NCBI GenBank assembly: GCA_036703985.1
Contig: DATNQN010000104.1
Span: 16,871 to 80,870, forward strand
DNA: 64,000 nt
Direction: 5' to 3'
DNA from: Leptolyngbyaceae cyanobacterium
GTDB lineage: Bacteria; Cyanobacteriota; Cyanobacteriia; Cyanobacteriales; Aerosakkonemataceae
The notes under the pieces were generated by a model. That model was given only the letters and a program-made list of their open reading frames with translations. It searched no databases and was not told where the DNA came from. Shown in pieces: positions 50,387 to 59,465 of this stretch; the first letter of the stretch is position 1, and the number at the start of each line of letters is the position of its first letter. The position numbers were made by a program, and so were the translations under genes.

Positions 50387-51502
50387 ATGGCTGACTCTCA
50401 GCAACATATTGCATTCTTTCTGAGATATCTTGGCGGTGGTGGGGCTGAACGAGTCATGCTCAACTTAGCTCGCGGCTTTGTTCAACAAGGCATTAAAGTA
50501 GATTTAGTGCTGGGCAAGGTATGGGGAGATCACTTACAAAAAGTGCCGCCAGAAGTGCGGGTTGTAGATTTGGCAGCAGAAGGGTTACTAGCAACTACCT
50601 TGGCGTTGGTAAATTACTTACGACAAGAACAGCCTACCGCTTTGCTTTCCGCTTTACACTACGCAAATGAGATTGCTTTATGGGCTAAGCGCCTCGCACG
50701 GGTATCTACGCGAGTTGTGGTAACCGAACACAATACGTTTTCTGAAGCTATAAAACGGACTTCTAAGATCCGCAAACGCTTGCTTCCTTTTTTCGTGCAG
50801 CGTTTTTATCCTTGGGCAGATGCGATCGTAGCAGTTTCTCAAGGAGCGGCTAAGGATTTAGCGCACAGTACGGGTTTACCCTTAGAGAGCATCCAGACAA
50901 TTTATAATCCAGTAATTACACCTGAACTTTTAGAGAAAGCAAAGGAGGCGATCGATCATCCCTGGTTTGCACCAGGGGAACCGCCAGTAATTCTGGGAGT
51001 TGGTAAACTGGAAGCGCAAAAGGATTTTCCTACTCTGATCCGTGCTTTCTCTGAGGTACGACAAGTTCGCCCCGCTCGCCTCATGATTCTTGGTTGGGGG
51101 CCCGATCGACCTCAACTAGAAACTTTAATCAAAGAGTTGGGTTTACAAGAGGATGTTTCCTTATTTGGTTATGTGGATAATCCCTATCCTTATATGGTAA
51201 AGGCATCAGTATTTGTATTGTCCTCAGCGTGGGAGGGTTTGCCTACCGTACTCATTGAGGCAATGGCTGTGGGAACTCCGGTGGTTTCTACAAATTGTCC
51301 GAGCGGTGCGGCTGAGATTTTAGGCGATGGTAAGTATGGCTTGTTAACACCCGTGGGTGATAGTCAGGCTTTAGCAAAGGCAATTTTAGAAGTCCTAAAT
51401 GCTAAGCAAACAAAAGTCGATCCGGCTTGGCTTGAGCAGTTTGGATTAGAAACTGCAACGAAAAAATATTTTGATAAAGTCACAAATTTTAGTAAGAGGT
51501 AA
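50387..51502 (+). CDS. GT4-family glycosyltransferase, tandem copy 1
   Basis: A 371-residue GT-B protein. N-terminus FFLRYLGGGGAERVMLNLARGF (the G-rich loop of GT4), a middle VVTEHNTFSEAIKRTSK, the C-terminal domain ILGVGKLEAQKDFPTLIRAFSEVRQ and RLMILGWGPDRPQLETL, and the E-x7-E site in SSAWEGLPTVLIEAMAVGTPVVSTNCPSG. It is close to the following gene (50% or more by eye in the C-terminal half), so the two arose by tandem duplication. Donor and acceptor unknown. Confidence 0.88.
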   Translation: MADSQQHIAFFLRYLGGGGAERVMLNLARGFVQQGIKVDLVLGKVWGDHLQKVPPEVRVVDLAAEGLLATTLALVNYLRQEQPTALLSALHYANEIALWAKRLARVSTRVVVTEHNTFSEAIKRTSKIRKRLLPFFVQRFYPWADAIVAVSQGAAKDLAHSTGLPLESIQTIYNPVITPELLEKAKEAIDHPWFAPGEPPVILGVGKLEAQKDFPTLIRAFSEVRQVRPARLMILGWGPDRPQLETLIKELGLQEDVSLFGYVDNPYPYMVKASVFVLSSAWEGLPTVLIEAMAVGTPVVSTNCPSGAAEILGDGKYGLLTPVGDSQALAKAILEVLNAKQTKVDPAWLEQFGLETATKKYFDKVTNFSKR

Positions 51503-51505
51503 AAA

Positions 51506-51586
51506 ATGCTTGAAATTTATCCAAATGTAAGTGTAATTATTCCCGCTAAAAATTACGATTATTACAATATATATGGCAACAAATAA
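51506..51586 (+). pseudogene. N-terminal remnant of a GT2 glycosyltransferase
   Basis: ATG at 51506, 3 bp after the stop of the preceding gene, gives LEIYPNVSVIIPAKNYDYYNIYGNK and a stop. VSVIIPAKN is the conserved start of GT2 glycosyltransferases. After that the frame meets the start of the next GT4 gene (ATG 51573), which overlaps it. This is the trace of a GT2 gene whose remainder was deleted, probably when the second GT4 copy was placed here. Confidence 0.6.
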
Positions 51587-52700
51587 TAAAATTGTAAGCT
51601 TTTTATTGCCCAATCTTAATTGGGGTGGCGTCCAAAGGTCAGTAGTTAACTTAGCTGGCAGTCTCGTAAAGCAAGGTTTAAATGTAGATTTAGTAGTTCA
51701 AAGATTAGCTGGAGCTTTTTTAGAAGAAGTGCCATCAGAAATAAGAATTGTAGATATGGGATCTCCTCGATTACGATCGAGTATTTCTTGGGTATGGCGT
51801 TATTTACAACAAGAACAACCCATAGCATTGATATCAAACACGCATTATAACGATGAAATAGCCCTGTTAGCTAGGCGATTCTCTGGAGTATCCACAAAAG
51901 TAGTTGTGCAAGTTCACAACGACATTTCAGCGCAACAACGTCCCTCAATCAAGACACCTTTAGCCTTTTTTGGTTTAGCACCTTATCGTGCCGATTCCTT
52001 GGTTCGCCTATTTTACCCTTGGGCAGATGAGATTGTTGCTGTTTCAGATGGAGTAGCTGAGAAGATTGCTGACGTATCTGGCATTCCCCCAGAACGGATT
52101 CGAGTAATTTATAATCCGGTAATCACTCCTGAACTTTTAGAAAAGGCAAAGGCTCCCATTGAGCATCCTTGGTTTGCAACTGGCGAGCCACCAGTAGTAC
52201 TCGGTGTAGGTAGGCTGGTAGCTCAAAAGGATTTTCCCACTCTGATTCGTGCATTTGCGGATGTGAGAAAACTGCAAAAAGCACGACTAATGATTTTAGG
52301 GTCGGGTTCAGATCGACCTCAGATCGAATCTTTAGTGCAGGAACTGGGGTTAGAGGAGGATGTTGCTATACCTGGATACGTCGAAAATCCCTATGCTTAT
52401 ATGGCTCGCTCTGCTGTATTCGTTTTGTCTTCAGTTTGGGAGGGTTTGCCCACCGTGCTAATTGAGGCGATGGCTGTAGGTACTGCGGTTGTCTCTACAG
52501 ATTGCAAAAGTGGCCCTGCGGAAATTTTAGATGGTGGTAAATATGGGCCTTTGGTTCCAGTCGGTGACAGCAAAGCAATGGCAGATGCCATTTTGGAGGT
52601 AATCAATGGTAAACAAAGAAAAATTGATTCGGTTTGGCTTCAACCGTTTAGCCTGGAATATGTAACTAAACAATATCTGGAACTTCTGGACATTGCTTAA
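51573..52700 (+). CDS. GT4-family glycosyltransferase, tandem copy 2
   Basis: A 375-residue GT-B protein, paralogue of the upstream gene. N-terminus FLLPNLNWGGVQRSVVNLAGSL. The C-terminal domain shares long identical stretches with copy 1 (YNPVITPELLEKAK, HPWFA, KDFPTLIRAF) and has SSVWEGLPTVLIEAMAVGTAVVSTDCKSG. The N-terminal, acceptor-binding half is more divergent, which suggests a changed acceptor. The start at 51573 overlaps the GT2 remnant and no good ribosome site is seen. Confidence 0.88.
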   Translation: MATNNKIVSFLLPNLNWGGVQRSVVNLAGSLVKQGLNVDLVVQRLAGAFLEEVPSEIRIVDMGSPRLRSSISWVWRYLQQEQPIALISNTHYNDEIALLARRFSGVSTKVVVQVHNDISAQQRPSIKTPLAFFGLAPYRADSLVRLFYPWADEIVAVSDGVAEKIADVSGIPPERIRVIYNPVITPELLEKAKAPIEHPWFATGEPPVVLGVGRLVAQKDFPTLIRAFADVRKLQKARLMILGSGSDRPQIESLVQELGLEEDVAIPGYVENPYAYMARSAVFVLSSVWEGLPTVLIEAMAVGTAVVSTDCKSGPAEILDGGKYGPLVPVGDSKAMADAILEVINGKQRKIDSVWLQPFSLEYVTKQYLELLDIA

Positions 52701-52774
52701 GCATTAAGAATGCTTACAACCTTTTAAAAGGTCTAACTAAAATACCTAAAATTTGTTAAATAATAATAAAAATT

Positions 52775-53749
52775 ATGATTCCCAAAATATCCGTTATTAT
52801 TCCTGCTTACAACGCTGAAAAGTACATTGCCAAAGCCATAGAGTCTGTATTAGAGCAGACGGAAAAATCTATTGAAGCGATCGTAGTAGATGATGGTTCT
52901 ACCGATAGTACAGTAGAAATAGTTAAGAGCTTTTCTGACCCGCGACTAAGATTGATAATTAATCAAGACAACCGTGGGGTAAGTTATTCACGCAACCGAG
53001 CGCTGACAGAGGCGAGGGGTGAATGGGTTGCCATCCTAGATGCAGATGATTGGTATGCACCGGAGAGAGTAGAAAAACTTTTGCAAGTTGCTAGCGCAGA
53101 AAATGTGGATATAATTGCCGATGATTTATACTTTGTTGAGTATGATGCGATCGAACCAAGTTCAACTCTTCTTTGCGTAGATAAAGAGAATTTTAATCAA
53201 GTGAAGTTCATCGATACGCTAACTTTCGTTGAATTGAATATGAAGCCTGCAAGCATAAGTCCTCATCTTGGATTAGCTAAACCTTTATTCAACCGCAATT
53301 TTTTATTGAAAAATAACCTTAAATATGATGAGGATTTACATTATATCGAAGATTTTAGTTTCTATTTGATGTGCCTTTTGAAAGGTGCGAAGTTCGTAAT
53401 TACCCCAGAACCATATTACTTCTATCGTCGTTATCATCAAGGTGCTACTTCTACCGTAGATCGCATAGAACGGTTAGAAAAAAGCCGCCAAGCTTACTTG
53501 TATGTTTTACAAAATAAATCCGTGCGAAATCATCCTATTATTTGCTCTGCGATCGAAAAAAATCTAATCAAAATTAATCAAGAGTTGGCCTACAGTAGTA
53601 CTATTCAAAGCATCAAAGATAAAAAATGGTTAGAAGCGGGGTACAAGACGATCTCCGATCCAAATTTAGTTGTGCATTTTATGAAAAAATTCGGAGAAAT
53701 TATTAGAAAACAATTTATTACAATACGAGGAGTTATTTTAGGTGTATAA
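52775..53749 (+). CDS. GT2-family glycosyltransferase
   Basis: A 324-residue GT-A protein that starts KISVIIPAYNAEKYIAKAIESVLEQTEKSIEAIVVDDGSTDSTVEI. The DXD-like site is in EWVAILDADDWYAPERVEKLL. A later EDFSFYLMCLLKGAKFVITPEPYYFYRRYHQGATS follows the acceptor-binding pattern. In line with the two GT4 genes and one more GT2, in an operon-like row of plus-strand genes (gaps of 74 and 51 bp). Confidence 0.88.
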   Translation: MIPKISVIIPAYNAEKYIAKAIESVLEQTEKSIEAIVVDDGSTDSTVEIVKSFSDPRLRLIINQDNRGVSYSRNRALTEARGEWVAILDADDWYAPERVEKLLQVASAENVDIIADDLYFVEYDAIEPSSTLLCVDKENFNQVKFIDTLTFVELNMKPASISPHLGLAKPLFNRNFLLKNNLKYDEDLHYIEDFSFYLMCLLKGAKFVITPEPYYFYRRYHQGATSTVDRIERLEKSRQAYLYVLQNKSVRNHPIICSAIEKNLIKINQELAYSSTIQSIKDKKWLEAGYKTISDPNLVVHFMKKFGEIIRKQFITIRGVILGV

Positions 53750-53800
53750 ATATAGAATTAACTACATAATTTAACCAAATTTTAAAAAGGAAAAAAATAA

Positions 53801-54751
53801 ATGAAGACAAGTTGTATTATTAATAATTATAATTATGGCAGCTTTGTTGTAGATGCAGTTAAAACAGCGATCGATCAATCTGTTAAATTTGATGAAATTA
53901 TTATTGTTGACGATTGCTCTACAGACCAATCCGTACAGTTAATAAAAGAAAATTTTTCGGATAATCCGCAAATTAAATTGATATTAAAACAAAAGAATGA
54001 AGGTCAACTTTCGGCTTTTAATGAAGGGTACTTAGCTGCAACTGGCGACATTATATTTTTTCTAGATTCCGACGATCTTTATCAAGATACTTACCTGGAA
54101 GAAGCTTTAAATTTTTACAAAAACAATCAAAATTGTGATTTTTTATTTTGTGCTTATGAGAACTTTGCGGAGTCGAGCGGTGAATCCTCACGACCTAAAC
54201 ATGATTCTATCGGCGTATTTAAGCAGTACGATCGCGATCGCGATTTAGGTTACTCAGTAGTTTTAACTCTTTATTCCCCTAAATGGATAGGAGCGATCAC
54301 ATCCACAATTTCAATGACTCGAAAAACGGCTGGCAAATTTTTACCCCTTCCCTTTTTGGAAGATTGGCGAGGTAGGGCAGATGATTGCCTGCTGTGGGGT
54401 GCAGCATTAGTCGGAGCTAGAAGGTTTTATATGGCTAAACCTTTAGTCCGTCGGAGATTGCATGGAAATAACTATGTAATCAAAGAAATCAAAAACAAAG
54501 AAAATATTTCCTATTTCTACCAAAGATCGCTAAACATAAATCGTCTATTTGAACATATCCGAACTAAGCTAAACTATAGTTCTGATTTAGCAGGTTTTGC
54601 ACCCATCGAATTTAGAACTATTCCCAATCCAACTAAGGAAGAATTTAAGTTTTACGTGAAGATAGTTTTAACTTCTACTCAGATTATTTGGTTTCAAAAA
54701 ATTGGCAAAATTAGATTTATGTTAACCCATTTTTTAAGGAATAGAGAATAA
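53801..54751 (+). CDS. GT2-family glycosyltransferase
   Basis: A 316-residue GT-A protein: TSCIINNYNYGSFVVDAVKTAIDQS, EIIIVDDCSTDQSVQLIKENF, NEGQLSAFNEGYLAATGDIIFFLDSDDLYQ with the DXD-type metal site. AAAAAGGAAAAAAATA before ATG 53801 gives a ribosome-binding site. Codon use and A+T content are more extreme than in earlier genes, which is common in glycan clusters. Last gene of the plus-strand row; the next gene converges on it. Confidence 0.87.
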   Translation: MKTSCIINNYNYGSFVVDAVKTAIDQSVKFDEIIIVDDCSTDQSVQLIKENFSDNPQIKLILKQKNEGQLSAFNEGYLAATGDIIFFLDSDDLYQDTYLEEALNFYKNNQNCDFLFCAYENFAESSGESSRPKHDSIGVFKQYDRDRDLGYSVVLTLYSPKWIGAITSTISMTRKTAGKFLPLPFLEDWRGRADDCLLWGAALVGARRFYMAKPLVRRRLHGNNYVIKEIKNKENISYFYQRSLNINRLFEHIRTKLNYSSDLAGFAPIEFRTIPNPTKEEFKFYVKIVLTSTQIIWFQKIGKIRFMLTHFLRNRE

Positions 54752-54763
54752 AAAAATAACCTT

Positions 54764-56005
54764 TTAATTTTGATTCAAAAGTTCTCTAAAAATAGATAGG
54801 TAGCGACGAGCTTGTAGTTCTAGGCTGAATTCTCGCTCAGCCTTCTCACGAGCGCTACTACACAGTTTTTGGTGACGCTCTCTATCTTCAAGTACCCAAA
54901 CAATTCCGCGAGATAAATCCTCTATTTCAAAGGGTTTAGCTAAATAGCCGTCTTGTTGATGCTCAACGATATCCTTTAGTCCAGTCGCAGCAAATGCTAC
55001 CACTGGTGTAGCACAAGCTAAGGATTCCGATGCGGTTTGGCCAAAAGCTTCCTGAATTGATGGTACAACCATGACATCAACCGCTGAATAAACAAGTGCT
55101 AGAGAAATGTCGTCATGGAATTGACCTAAATAGTGAGTTTTAAAACCTAATTCAATCGGATTCTCAGGTTGAGAATCTCCGAAAATTACTAATTCGATTC
55201 GATTTTGCCAACCAGACTGGAGCAGGTTTTGTAAAGCGGGTTGAAGCAAATAAAAACCTTTTCTTCGATCGCTAGTAGTTCCCGGAGATGCTCCAAAAAG
55301 AATAAGTTGTTTATTTGGGGGCAAATTTAATATTTTTCGCGCTATTTGTTTCTCTACTGTTTTATACTTTTCTAAATCGAGTCCGTGGGGAATTACTTCT
55401 ACTCGCAAATTCTGGAACAAAGAACTTGATTTAGCACATTCAGCTAACCAATTGCTCGGACTAACAATGGTTAAATTCAAATTTTTCCAGGCTCGATTTT
55501 TACGTTGCCATATCCAATGAGATAAATCCTGATTTTGGTTACTTTTCAATTGCGGACAAGCACCACAGGAATTTGTGTAGCGATCGCATTCTCCCCCATA
55601 ATGACATCCCCCCGTGAATGTCCACATATCGTGGAGCGTCCAAATTAAGGGTTTTTTGAGCTTGGTAAGGGTTTCGATTTGCAAAAATCCGTTACAAATC
55701 CAATGTAAATTGATGATATCTGGGTTGATTTGCTTGACTTTGGGCGCGATCGCATCTGGAAACCATTGCGAAGAGAACATCGTGCGATCGCGATTCGGGT
55801 AAAATTTTAATGGTAAACCAGATGAAAGTGGCCCTAGCTTAGTCAGGATACTTTTTTCTGCGATCGCAGTGCGATCGACACTAGACTTGGCTCTTACCAA
55901 CATCTGAGAAGTTTCACCAACATTTTGCAAACCTCGGTGCAATCGATAGGCTGCTCGCGCTGCTCCCCCTTCAATATCAGAAGTACTCAAATGTAAAATT
56001 TTCAT
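54764..56005 (-). CDS. GT4-family glycosyltransferase
   Basis: A 413-residue GT-B protein. N-terminus LHLSTSDIEGGAARAAYRLHRGLQNVG, middle LIWTLHDMWTFTGGCHYGGECDRYTNSCGACPQL with clustered cysteines typical of a subgroup with a Cys-rich loop, and the C-terminal AFGQTASESLACATPVVAFAATGLKDIVEHQQDGYLAKPFE with the E-x7-E site. Donor and acceptor unknown. It leads into the acyltransferase gene on the same strand (26 bp gap). Confidence 0.88.
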   Translation of the reverse strand: MKILHLSTSDIEGGAARAAYRLHRGLQNVGETSQMLVRAKSSVDRTAIAEKSILTKLGPLSSGLPLKFYPNRDRTMFSSQWFPDAIAPKVKQINPDIINLHWICNGFLQIETLTKLKKPLIWTLHDMWTFTGGCHYGGECDRYTNSCGACPQLKSNQNQDLSHWIWQRKNRAWKNLNLTIVSPSNWLAECAKSSSLFQNLRVEVIPHGLDLEKYKTVEKQIARKILNLPPNKQLILFGASPGTTSDRRKGFYLLQPALQNLLQSGWQNRIELVIFGDSQPENPIELGFKTHYLGQFHDDISLALVYSAVDVMVVPSIQEAFGQTASESLACATPVVAFAATGLKDIVEHQQDGYLAKPFEIEDLSRGIVWVLEDRERHQKLCSSAREKAEREFSLELQARRYLSIFRELLNQN

Positions 56006-56031
56006 AACCCAGAATAAATTAATTTAATACT

Positions 56032-57129
56032 TCAAACACCAAACAATATTTTTGCGATTGATTTTTTCTTCATAATAATATCTGTCGCCATCCAACTAAG
56101 CGCCAAAATTAGCAGTGAAAAAATTAATAGATTGGGAGTAGAAAGGCGAAACATACCACCAGAATAAAACCTGGCTTCCACCGTTTGGAAAATTTCCACA
56201 AATAAAAGATGAACCAGATATATGCCGAAAGAACAAAAACTCAAGCTACTAATAATTTTATTGGCTTTCAGGTGATTTGAGAGGCTTATACCTGCCATCA
56301 ATGCAGTAAAACCTTGAGTCAATTCATATATAGAAAGCGGCAAAAAATATCCGGCAAAAGTATTGATTATGAGAAATGACAATACCCATAAGATAGTGAC
56401 AATTATTTTACCATTTTTATGCAACAAATTTTCTAATTCGACTTTACTCAATATCATTGCCATAAAAATATATGGCAAACATCTTATTATCAAAGCTATT
56501 TCTGTCAGAATTATCCGGCTCACTGGATTATTATATTGTAAGTTTGAGAATGCTGGAGCGTTAAGCAACCCTTCAAAAGCACTTCCTGTCGCAATCTGGA
56601 ATGAATTACCAGAATATATAAGTACTTCATAAAGTATTAAACTTGCTACAAATAATACTATTAAAAATTTATTCTTCGCTCGATTTTTTATCAGAAATGT
56701 CAGCGGTTTAATTATAATAGTTCCGGCCACCAAAAGGGGTAAAAAGTAAAGTTGAAATGCTGCCCCACCAAACAAAATTAAGCCAACTGGATCTCGAAAA
56801 AGTTGAGTCACATTATTCATTTCATTTTGCAGTAAGTATTTCAATACTTTGTAAACTATATACAATCCAGTCCAAACAAAATAAGGAACCAAAAGACGTG
56901 CTAATCTCTCTTTTAAAAAATACTGCCCACCAGCTTTATAAACCTTGTTAAACGTCAAGTAGAAAGAGGTTGCTAAAAAAAACGGTACAGCAAAACTAGA
57001 AAACTGTAAAATTTCTTTCCAGCCTACAGGATAGTTAGTCATTCCTTCATCTGAGTGAAGAAGAATAACGCCATAAATGGCAAAAACTCGAAATAAATCT
57101 ATGCCAGTTAATCTTAGTTTTTGTGTCAT
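56032..57129 (-). CDS. Acyltransferase 3-family membrane protein
   Basis: A 365-residue integral membrane protein with about ten helices. The start TGIDLFRVFAIYGVILLHSDEG holds the conserved Arg and His of acyltransferase 3 (as in OafA and OPS O-acetylases). KERLARLLVPYFVWTGLYIVYK is the second conserved loop. It probably adds acetyl or other acyl groups to surface glycan. Expected at the plasma membrane. Confidence 0.85.
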   Translation of the reverse strand: MTQKLRLTGIDLFRVFAIYGVILLHSDEGMTNYPVGWKEILQFSSFAVPFFLATSFYLTFNKVYKAGGQYFLKERLARLLVPYFVWTGLYIVYKVLKYLLQNEMNNVTQLFRDPVGLILFGGAAFQLYFLPLLVAGTIIIKPLTFLIKNRAKNKFLIVLFVASLILYEVLIYSGNSFQIATGSAFEGLLNAPAFSNLQYNNPVSRIILTEIALIIRCLPYIFMAMILSKVELENLLHKNGKIIVTILWVLSFLIINTFAGYFLPLSIYELTQGFTALMAGISLSNHLKANKIISSLSFCSFGIYLVHLLFVEIFQTVEARFYSGGMFRLSTPNLLIFSLLILALSWMATDIIMKKKSIAKILFGV

Positions 57130-57198
57130 TTATTGTAGCCGTTAAACGCCATGAGTAATCTTGATATATCCAAGCTCGATCGGCCCTCTTTTGTATCC

Positions 57199-58161
57199 TT
57201 AACATTTCGATTCCAGATTTCTATAAATTTCTGCCTTTGCCAGAGTAATACCTCTTTCAGTAGCATCATAAAATCGACGTTTTCTTGGCTCCATCAGCCA
57301 CCGTCGAGAGTAACGTAGTAATTCAATAAACCAAGGCTTTTTAGGAGGAATTTTGCCTCGAAAGAATTTCAATAAAATAGTAGAATAGCTCTCTCCTTCC
57401 CGTAATTTAAGTAGGTAATCTTCTTGCAAACGGTTAGGAGGCATCAAGTGAGTTAGTTTCAAAGCTGTAAATTGACCTGTACCCAAATTCAGATCGCAAG
57501 CTACAAATGCCATATCCATATCTCCAGCACAAGTTAATAATTTACCTTTGCGATCCATACCAGCCCTTTCTGGCTGGGCGTAAACGAGTTCAGCATATTT
57601 TTCAGCCACAACTTTTCGCAGACAAAGACCCGCACCACAAGGAGTTGTTTGATATTGATCGGCTAAATTAGACCACAAATCTCGGTCAAATTCTCGAATA
57701 GCTAACAGCCACCAGTAAGGCTTTGTCCAACTTGGGGGCTCTTCCTCAAACTCAGGCATAATTTGCCCTCCCCAAGCCCCCAACATTGGCCAGTTTTGAC
57801 TAATTTTCAGGGCTTCTTCTAAATAATTTGGAGCTAGGACATTATCATCATCAACAAATACCAATGTTTCAGAGGTTGCTTCCTTAATTCCACGTAATCT
57901 AGCCGGAGTTAAACCTAGTTGTTCTTCTCGAACGTGATGACCATTCTGATGCCAACTCAGATCGATTTCGGTAGAAAGTAATTCTTGGCTGGCATTATCA
58001 ATTAACAATAGTTCCCATTGTTCCATTGATAAAGTTTGAGACTTCAGTGCAGTGAGAACTCTCTCGATATAATCCCGCCGGGGATTATGAGTACAAATAA
58101 TAACGCTGATGGCTGTTTTCATAAATGAAAAATAGTTATGGTAATTGGGAGTAATTTTCAT
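57199..58161 (-). CDS. GT2-family glycosyltransferase
   Basis: About 320 residues from ATG 58161, which shares its A with the TGA of the upstream gene (TGATG), a translation-coupling arrangement. A second ATG at 58122 (MKTAISVIIC) would remove 13 residues not typical for the family, so the true start is open. GT-A marks: ISVIICTHNPRRDYIERVLTAL, LLIDNASQELL, RLRGIKEATSETLVFVDDDNVLAPNYLEEAL (with the DDD metal site). The segment ERAGMDRKGKLLTCAGDMDMAF follows the acceptor region. Confidence 0.85.
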   Translation of the reverse strand: MKITPNYHNYFSFMKTAISVIICTHNPRRDYIERVLTALKSQTLSMEQWELLLIDNASQELLSTEIDLSWHQNGHHVREEQLGLTPARLRGIKEATSETLVFVDDDNVLAPNYLEEALKISQNWPMLGAWGGQIMPEFEEEPPSWTKPYWWLLAIREFDRDLWSNLADQYQTTPCGAGLCLRKVVAEKYAELVYAQPERAGMDRKGKLLTCAGDMDMAFVACDLNLGTGQFTALKLTHLMPPNRLQEDYLLKLREGESYSTILLKFFRGKIPPKKPWFIELLRYSRRWLMEPRKRRFYDATERGITLAKAEIYRNLESKC

Positions 58162-59399
58162 CAAGCGCTTATATGCCGAGAGCCAATAGAGCGTCTTCGT
58201 GCGATCGCGCGACTGTAGCTAGCTTCTTGCAAAGTGCCTATTCGATCTAAGTTATATTCACTTAGTAAGCGATCGCGAGCCGCTTGCCCTAAGCTTATCC
58301 TTAATGCTGGATTTTCCAATAATTCGATCGCTGCTGCCGCAATTTTCTGGGGGCTACGAGGTGGAACTAACCGTCCAACCTTACCATTATCAAGCATTTC
58401 AGCCATGCCACCCGCACTACTACCAATCACACCACGAGCAGCTGCCATTGCTTCCAGACAAACATTAGGAAAGTTTTCCCAAAGGCTAGGAAAAACACAG
58501 ATATCAGTATTAGCTAAGACAGAAGGAATACCATCAGGAGGTACAGCACCAGTAAATTCTATAGATTGAGTATAGTCTCGCAACTTATGTTCTAAATACT
58601 TACGCATATCAGAAAAGCCAGCCTTCGGCGACATATCTGGACGACCCACCAAGCGAAATTTAGTGTTGGGTTTTTGCTGTAGAATTAACGGAATTGCTCT
58701 GGCTAAGTCTAAAATTCCTTTTCGGATTTCTAGGCGTCCTATATAGGTTACAATATTAGTCTGTGTGTCAGTGGAAATCTTCAAAATTTTTTCCATAGGT
58801 GTATAGGGATTGGGAACAAGAGATACTTTTTCTGCATCTAACCCCCATGCCTCGATCGCTCTATTACCCAAATCCTTGCATGGCGTTGTAATGTCATCAG
58901 CATCCAAAGTATGGCTGCATTCAATGTCATTTTTCGGATTATAAAACCAATATCTGCGATCGCTCAGTCCTCTGCGTATCGCCCCAATTTCTCTACGTAC
59001 TTTGGTCAAAAAAGGAACTCCATAACCATTAAGCTGATAGATAAAAAATGATGGTGTATGGAGCTTAACTACGAGTGGGATATCAGGAAAAAGCCTCACC
59101 GCCTCTCTTGCATCTCCAGAAAGTTCTGGCCCCTCAATCACATCAAACTCTACTGCCCTATGCCGTTCAGCAAAAATTTTCCCAATTCGCTCTGGAAAAA
59201 TTTGCCGATCGTTCTCATCAATTCGATGGGTTACTATACCATCTTCGTTTTCAGTAGCACATCGATTAGAACTACTTGTAAATACTTCCACATGATGTCC
59301 TCTTTGGTACATCATTCTGGCAGCTTGATGGATATAGGTAGCAATACCACCATAAGCAGTATCGGGAGGGTATTCGTAGCTAATAAAGGCTATTTTCAT
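58161..59399 (-). CDS. GT4-family glycosyltransferase
   Basis: A 412-residue GT-B protein. IAFISYEYPPDTAYGGIATYIHQAARMMYQRGHHVEVFTSS is the typical GT4 N-terminus, EGPELSGDAREAVRLFPDIPLVVKLHTPS follows, and the C-terminal half has VTYIGRLEIRKGILDLARAIPLILQQ and FPSLWENFPNVCLEAMAAARGVIGSSAGGMAEMLDNGKVGRLV. It overlaps the GT2 gene by one base, so the two are co-transcribed and coupled. Confidence 0.9.
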   Translation of the reverse strand: MKIAFISYEYPPDTAYGGIATYIHQAARMMYQRGHHVEVFTSSSNRCATENEDGIVTHRIDENDRQIFPERIGKIFAERHRAVEFDVIEGPELSGDAREAVRLFPDIPLVVKLHTPSFFIYQLNGYGVPFLTKVRREIGAIRRGLSDRRYWFYNPKNDIECSHTLDADDITTPCKDLGNRAIEAWGLDAEKVSLVPNPYTPMEKILKISTDTQTNIVTYIGRLEIRKGILDLARAIPLILQQKPNTKFRLVGRPDMSPKAGFSDMRKYLEHKLRDYTQSIEFTGAVPPDGIPSVLANTDICVFPSLWENFPNVCLEAMAAARGVIGSSAGGMAEMLDNGKVGRLVPPRSPQKIAAAAIELLENPALRISLGQAARDRLLSEYNLDRIGTLQEASYSRAIARRRSIGSRHISA

Positions 59400-59465
59400 T
59401 CTACTGAACTATCACCTTAGAATAAAAGTTTAGTGTGCTTGCCGCTATCTTCTATTCTTATTATG

